A DNA stretch of 10,560 bases from Candidatus Accumulibacter propinquus (GTDB lineage Bacteria > Pseudomonadota > Gammaproteobacteria > Burkholderiales > Rhodocyclaceae). Below the pieces are notes generated by a model that had not been told where the DNA came from, searched no databases, and saw only the letters and a list, made by a program, of their open reading frames with translations. The position numbers and the translations under genes are program-made. Shown here piece after piece: positions 8,347 through 10,560 of the stretch (position 1 is its first letter; the number at the start of each line of letters is the position of its first letter). The stretch is taken from NCBI GenBank assembly GCA_016714935.1, contig JADKBU010000045.1:1-10560 (forward strand). The letters are read 5' to 3'.

Positions 8347-9795
8347 ATGAACGCAAAAGCTCAGACCCTTCTCGCACATGCGCGGAAAACCCTGCTCACG
8401 CCGTATGGCCTCGACGTCGCCGACCTGACGCAGGTGTTCGGCAAGATCATGACGCACCAGGTCGATTATGCCGATCTCTATTTCCAGTACAGCCGCTCCG
8501 AAGGCTGGAGCCTCGAGGAGGGGATCGTCAAGGCAGGGAGTTTCAGCATCGATGAAGGCGTCGGGGTGCGCGCCCTGGCCGGCGAGAAAACCGCCTTTGC
8601 CTATTCCGACGACATCAGCGCCCAGGCGCTCGGCGATGCTGCCGGGGCGGTGCGGGCGATTGCCGCCGCCGGGCAGGAGCGCGGCGTACCGGCGCTGAAA
8701 AGGCGAAGCGGACACCAGCTCTACGTACCGCACGACCCGCTGGCTTCGCTCGACGCCGCCAGCAAGGTCAAGCTGCTCGAGAAGCTCGAAGCCATGGCAC
8801 GCGCCGAAGATTCGCGCGTCACGCAGGTCATGGCGCATCTCGCCGGCGAATACGAGGTGATCCTGGTTGCCGGCAGCGACGGGCGGCTGGCTGCAGACGC
8901 CCGGCCACTGGTGCGCGTCTCGTTGACGGTCATCGTCGAAGCAGGCGGGCAGCGCGAACAGGGCTCGGCGGGCGGTGGCGGACGCACCGATTACGGCTTC
9001 TTCACCGACGCCCTGCTGCAGGGCTACGCCCGCGAAGCGGTGCATCAGGCGGTGACCAATCTCGCCGCGCGCCCGGCACCGGCCGGGACGATGACCGTGG
9101 TACTGGGAGCCGGCTGGCCCGGAATCCTGTTGCACGAGGCGGTTGGCCACGGGCTGGAGGGCGACTTCAATCGCAAGGGCAGTTCGACCTTCGCCGGCCG
9201 CATCGGCAGCCGCGTTGCCGCCAGTGGGGTCACGGTCATCGACGACGGCACCCTTGCCGAGCGGCGCGGTTCACTGAACATCGACGACGAAGGCAATCCG
9301 ACGCAGCGCACGGTCTTGATCGAGGACGGCATCCTCAAGGGCTACATGCAGGACGGTCTCAACGCCCGTTTGATGGGTGTCGCACCCACCGGCAATGGCC
9401 GCCGGGAATCCTTTGCCCACCTGCCGCTGCCGCGGATGACCAATACCACGATGTTGAATGGTGACAGGAGCCCCGAAGAGATCATCAAATCGGTCAAGAA
9501 AGGAATCTACGCGGTCAATTTCGGCGGTGGGCAGGTGGATATCACCAACGGCAAGTTTGTTTTCTCGATGTCCGAGGCCTACCTGATCGAAGATGGCAAG
9601 GTCACCTCGCCGGTCAAGGGCGCGACGCTCATCGGCAGCGGGCCCGACGCGATGAATCAGGTCTCGATGATCGGCAACGACATGCGTCTCGACCCCGGTG
9701 TCGGGACCTGCGGCAAGGATGGCCAGAGCGTGCCGGTGGGTGTCGGCCAGCCGACCCTGCGCATCGACGGACTGACGGTTGGCGGTACCGCCTAG
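8347..9795 (+). CDS. tldD: TldD metalloprotease subunit
   Basis: TldD is the catalytic subunit of the TldD/TldE (PmbA) zinc protease. In E. coli this heterodimer matures the microcin B17 peptide and contributes to degradation of the CcdA antitoxin; unfolded peptides are threaded into its chamber. From the ATG at 8347 the product is 482 residues, against 481 in E. coli. The zinc site is present: H263, E264 and H268 in the HExxxH motif (HEAVGHGLEGD), with C455 in GVGTCGKDG as the likely third ligand. The C-terminal GQSVPVGVGQPTLRI block is also typical. The frame is open back to a GTG at 8179, but conserved sequence begins just after 8347, so the shorter start is used. GGAAA at 8338-8342 is a weak ribosome-binding candidate with short spacing. 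The partner gene pmbA/tldE is not in the window. The gene runs convergently towards brnA with 75 bp between them and no clear terminator. Confidence 0.96.
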   Translation: MNAKAQTLLAHARKTLLTPYGLDVADLTQVFGKIMTHQVDYADLYFQYSRSEGWSLEEGIVKAGSFSIDEGVGVRALAGEKTAFAYSDDISAQALGDAAGAVRAIAAAGQERGVPALKRRSGHQLYVPHDPLASLDAASKVKLLEKLEAMARAEDSRVTQVMAHLAGEYEVILVAGSDGRLAADARPLVRVSLTVIVEAGGQREQGSAGGGGRTDYGFFTDALLQGYAREAVHQAVTNLAARPAPAGTMTVVLGAGWPGILLHEAVGHGLEGDFNRKGSSTFAGRIGSRVAASGVTVIDDGTLAERRGSLNIDDEGNPTQRTVLIEDGILKGYMQDGLNARLMGVAPTGNGRRESFAHLPLPRMTNTTMLNGDRSPEEIIKSVKKGIYAVNFGGGQVDITNGKFVFSMSEAYLIEDGKVTSPVKGATLIGSGPDAMNQVSMIGNDMRLDPGVGTCGKDGQSVPVGVGQPTLRIDGLTVGGTA

Positions 9796-9870
9796 ACGCA
9801 AGTGGCGGCACCCGGAGAGCGTACGCGCAGCACAAGCCGTCGCCGCTCGTTTAGTTGCCCCCGCGCCCGG

Positions 9871-10197
9871 TTAGCTGCCGATCGCGCGGTGTCTCTTGAC
9901 GTACTGCTGCAACGCCTCATTCATGCGCGTCTGCCAGCCTTCGCCGGTCGATTTGAAGTACTCAACCACCTCGGCGCTGTATCGAACCGTTACCGCAACC
10001 TTGGTCGGGAGTTTTTGCGGCCCACGCTGGCCGGGAAGGCGAACCTTTCCCTTGGCCCAGTACTTGGCCACCGCCTCAGCGTCGTTGGGGTCGTATGGGC
10101 ACTCTAAGTCTTTCATTTTCTCGGGCGCTGCCGCGATCGCGGACGCGATCTGCTCTTTGCTATAGATCGAGGGCTTTGAAGTACGCGCGCGTTTCAT
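9871..10197 (-). CDS. brnA: BrnA family antitoxin
   Basis: BrnA is the antitoxin of BrnT/BrnA type II systems. It binds and neutralises the BrnT ribonuclease and represses the shared promoter through its DNA-binding domain. The C-terminal half is diagnostic: RLPGQRGPQKLPTK at 53-66, a ribbon strand TKVAVTVRY at 65-73, the helix VVEYF at 77-81, then GWQTRMNEAL at 87-96. It is 108 residues long. The first 50 residues, including CPYDPNDAEAVAKYW, look like the variable N-terminal part that contacts toxin. I chose the ATG at 10197, five bases after GGTGA; a GTG at 10206 would add three residues. It overlaps the end of the brnT frame by 38 bp. Nothing in it looks broken, so it may persist as an antitoxin without a working toxin. 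Base composition is less GC-rich than the genes to its left, consistent with acquisition by transfer. Confidence 0.88.
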   Translation of the reverse strand: MKRARTSKPSIYSKEQIASAIAAAPEKMKDLECPYDPNDAEAVAKYWAKGKVRLPGQRGPQKLPTKVAVTVRYSAEVVEYFKSTGEGWQTRMNEALQQYVKRHRAIGS

Positions 10198-10432
10198 ATT
10201 TGTCACCGTATCGACAGGAAATCACTCGGGCGCCGTCACTGCGCTCCGTCCAAACCAGGAAGACAACCCGATCACGAAACCAACCCAGACTTCGCAGCCG
10301 TTGTTCGCCGTACTGCTCGCGTTCGTCTTCCACTGTGACCATCGGGGAGTCGAATACGCAATCAACTTCGGCCAAGCCAAAGCCGTGTGCCTTGAGGTTC
10401 TTCTTGCGCTTACTCTCATCCTAGGTGATCAT
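10160..10432 (-). pseudogene. brnT: BrnT family toxin, in-frame TAG at codon 4
   Basis: BrnT is a small RelE-like ribonuclease toxin that blocks translation. Reading from the ATG at 10432-10430 gives Met-Ile-Thr-stop, then DESKRKKNLKAHGFGLAEVD and an uninterrupted frame to the TAG at 10162-10160, 90 codons in all and a normal BrnT length. The family pattern is plain on both sides of the stop: D-x-x-K-x-x-x-N-L-x-x-H-G after it, then EDEREQYGEQR at 35-45, RVVFLVWTER at 55-64 and RVISCRYGDKYETRAYF at 69-85. Family members commonly have Trp or Phe at position 4, and TAG is one base from TGG. The simplest reading is a Trp-to-stop change. A TTG at codon 20 (10375) could restart translation but would lose the N-terminal segment with K8, N12, H16 and G17. 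A sequencing error is possible. It is the first gene of the pair with brnA. Confidence 0.85.
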
Positions 10433-10448
10433 TAACTTATTGTAGTTA
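10433..10448. promoter_or_regulatory. Operator-like dyad over the brnT -10
   Basis: TAACT at 10433-10437 and AGTTA at 10444-10448 are perfect inverted arms six bases apart, covering the proposed brnT -10. BrnA family antitoxins repress their own promoter, so this is a reasonable place for an operator, but the arms are short and AT-rich and could be chance. Confidence 0.3.
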
Positions 10449-10468
10449 CATTAAGCTCGTGATGTCCA
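10439..10468 (-). promoter_or_regulatory. Candidate promoter of brnTA
   Basis: On the minus strand: TGGACA at 10468-10463 (-35, five of six), an 18-bp spacer, and TACAAT at 10444-10439 (-10, five of six). A start seven bases after the -10 would fall at about 10432, the A of the brnT ATG. The transcript would then be leaderless or nearly so, in keeping with the lack of a ribosome-binding sequence before that ATG. Confidence 0.5.
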
Positions 10469-10469
10469 G

Positions 10470-10492
10470 CCATTTCATGCTCATGAAAATGG
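10470..10492. repeat. Stem-loop upstream of brnTA
   Basis: The arms CCATTTCATG (10470-10479) and CATGAAAATGG (10482-10492) pair over ten bases with one bulged A and a two-base centre. In practice the inner CATG pairs would open to form a larger loop. It abuts the -35 of the proposed brnTA promoter, so it may be a regulator site or the end of a repeat element. Confidence 0.4.
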
Positions 10493-10494
10493 GG

Positions 10495-10552
10495 GACCAC
10501 GGATTCCTGGTTTTCAGAGCAGAAGAAACAAGATAACCGGATAACCGTGGTC
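10495..10552. repeat. Inverted 8-bp arms with tandem 8-bp repeat at window edge
   Basis: GACCACGG at 10495-10502 and CCGTGGTC at 10545-10552 are perfect inverted copies 42 bp apart. GGG precedes the left arm, and CCC follows the right arm after TGT. Inside lies a perfect tandem repeat, GATAACCG at 10532-10539 and 10540-10547, the second copy running into the right arm. From memory, GGGACAGACCACGG-like sequence is common beside REP elements and RAYT (IS200-like) transposase genes in proteobacteria, so the region may border such an element lying beyond 10560. No transposase is in the window. Confidence 0.4.
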
Positions 10553-10560
10553 TGTCCCAT

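Noticed and set aside
9796..9870. Possible bidirectional terminator between tldD and brnA
   Set aside because: Only an 8-bp palindrome, GCGTACGC, is found; there is no stable stem followed by a T-run on either strand.
9845..9880. GTTAGCT-like sequence near the brnA stop, considered as an integron attC core
   Set aside because: It does not fit GTTRRRY, and no paired arms of the expected attC structure are present.
10222..10419. 65-codon minus-strand frame starting MRVSARRTSR just after the brnT stop codon
   Set aside because: It is in a different frame from BrnT and gives an Arg/Thr/Ser-rich product with no family pattern. It could matter only as an alternative start site competing for ribosomes.

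Overview
The window is GC-rich, densely packed chromosomal DNA, most likely from a betaproteobacterium. Rhodocyclales / Accumulibacter-like is my best guess, from overall gene style and the linkage of yhdP, a Nit-type amidase gene and tldD. No rRNA, tRNA, CRISPR array or complete insertion sequence is visible.

Left part (1-3216, minus strand): a bacteriohemerythrin gene runs off the left edge. It lies 82 bp downstream of glnE, the bifunctional adenylyltransferase/adenylyl-removing enzyme of glutamine synthetase. glnE is intact, with both nucleotidyltransferase motifs present.

Middle (3217-9795, plus strand): yhdP is divergent from glnE across about 160 bp that hold two plausible, interleaved sigma70-type promoters. 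It is followed by a Nit-family amidase gene that overlaps it by 20 bp, and then, after 164 bp, by tldD. These look like one transcription unit of housekeeping genes: inter-membrane phospholipid transport, metabolite repair, and TldD/TldE proteolysis. The gap before tldD contains a dyad-symmetric element but no convincing gene.

Right part (9796-10560, minus strand): this stretch is less GC-rich and looks accessory. It encodes a BrnT/BrnA toxin-antitoxin pair convergent to tldD. The BrnA antitoxin is intact. The BrnT toxin frame is recognisable over its whole expected length but has an in-frame TAG at codon 4, so the toxin is probably inactivated or N-terminally truncated. Upstream of it are a good promoter match whose predicted start falls on the toxin ATG, a small operator-like dyad, a stem-loop, and a pair of 8-bp inverted arms with a tandem 8-bp repeat that resemble REP/mobile-element-associated DNA.

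I did not find a clearly new multi-gene system. The toxin nonsense codon and the repeats beside it are the items most worth a second look.
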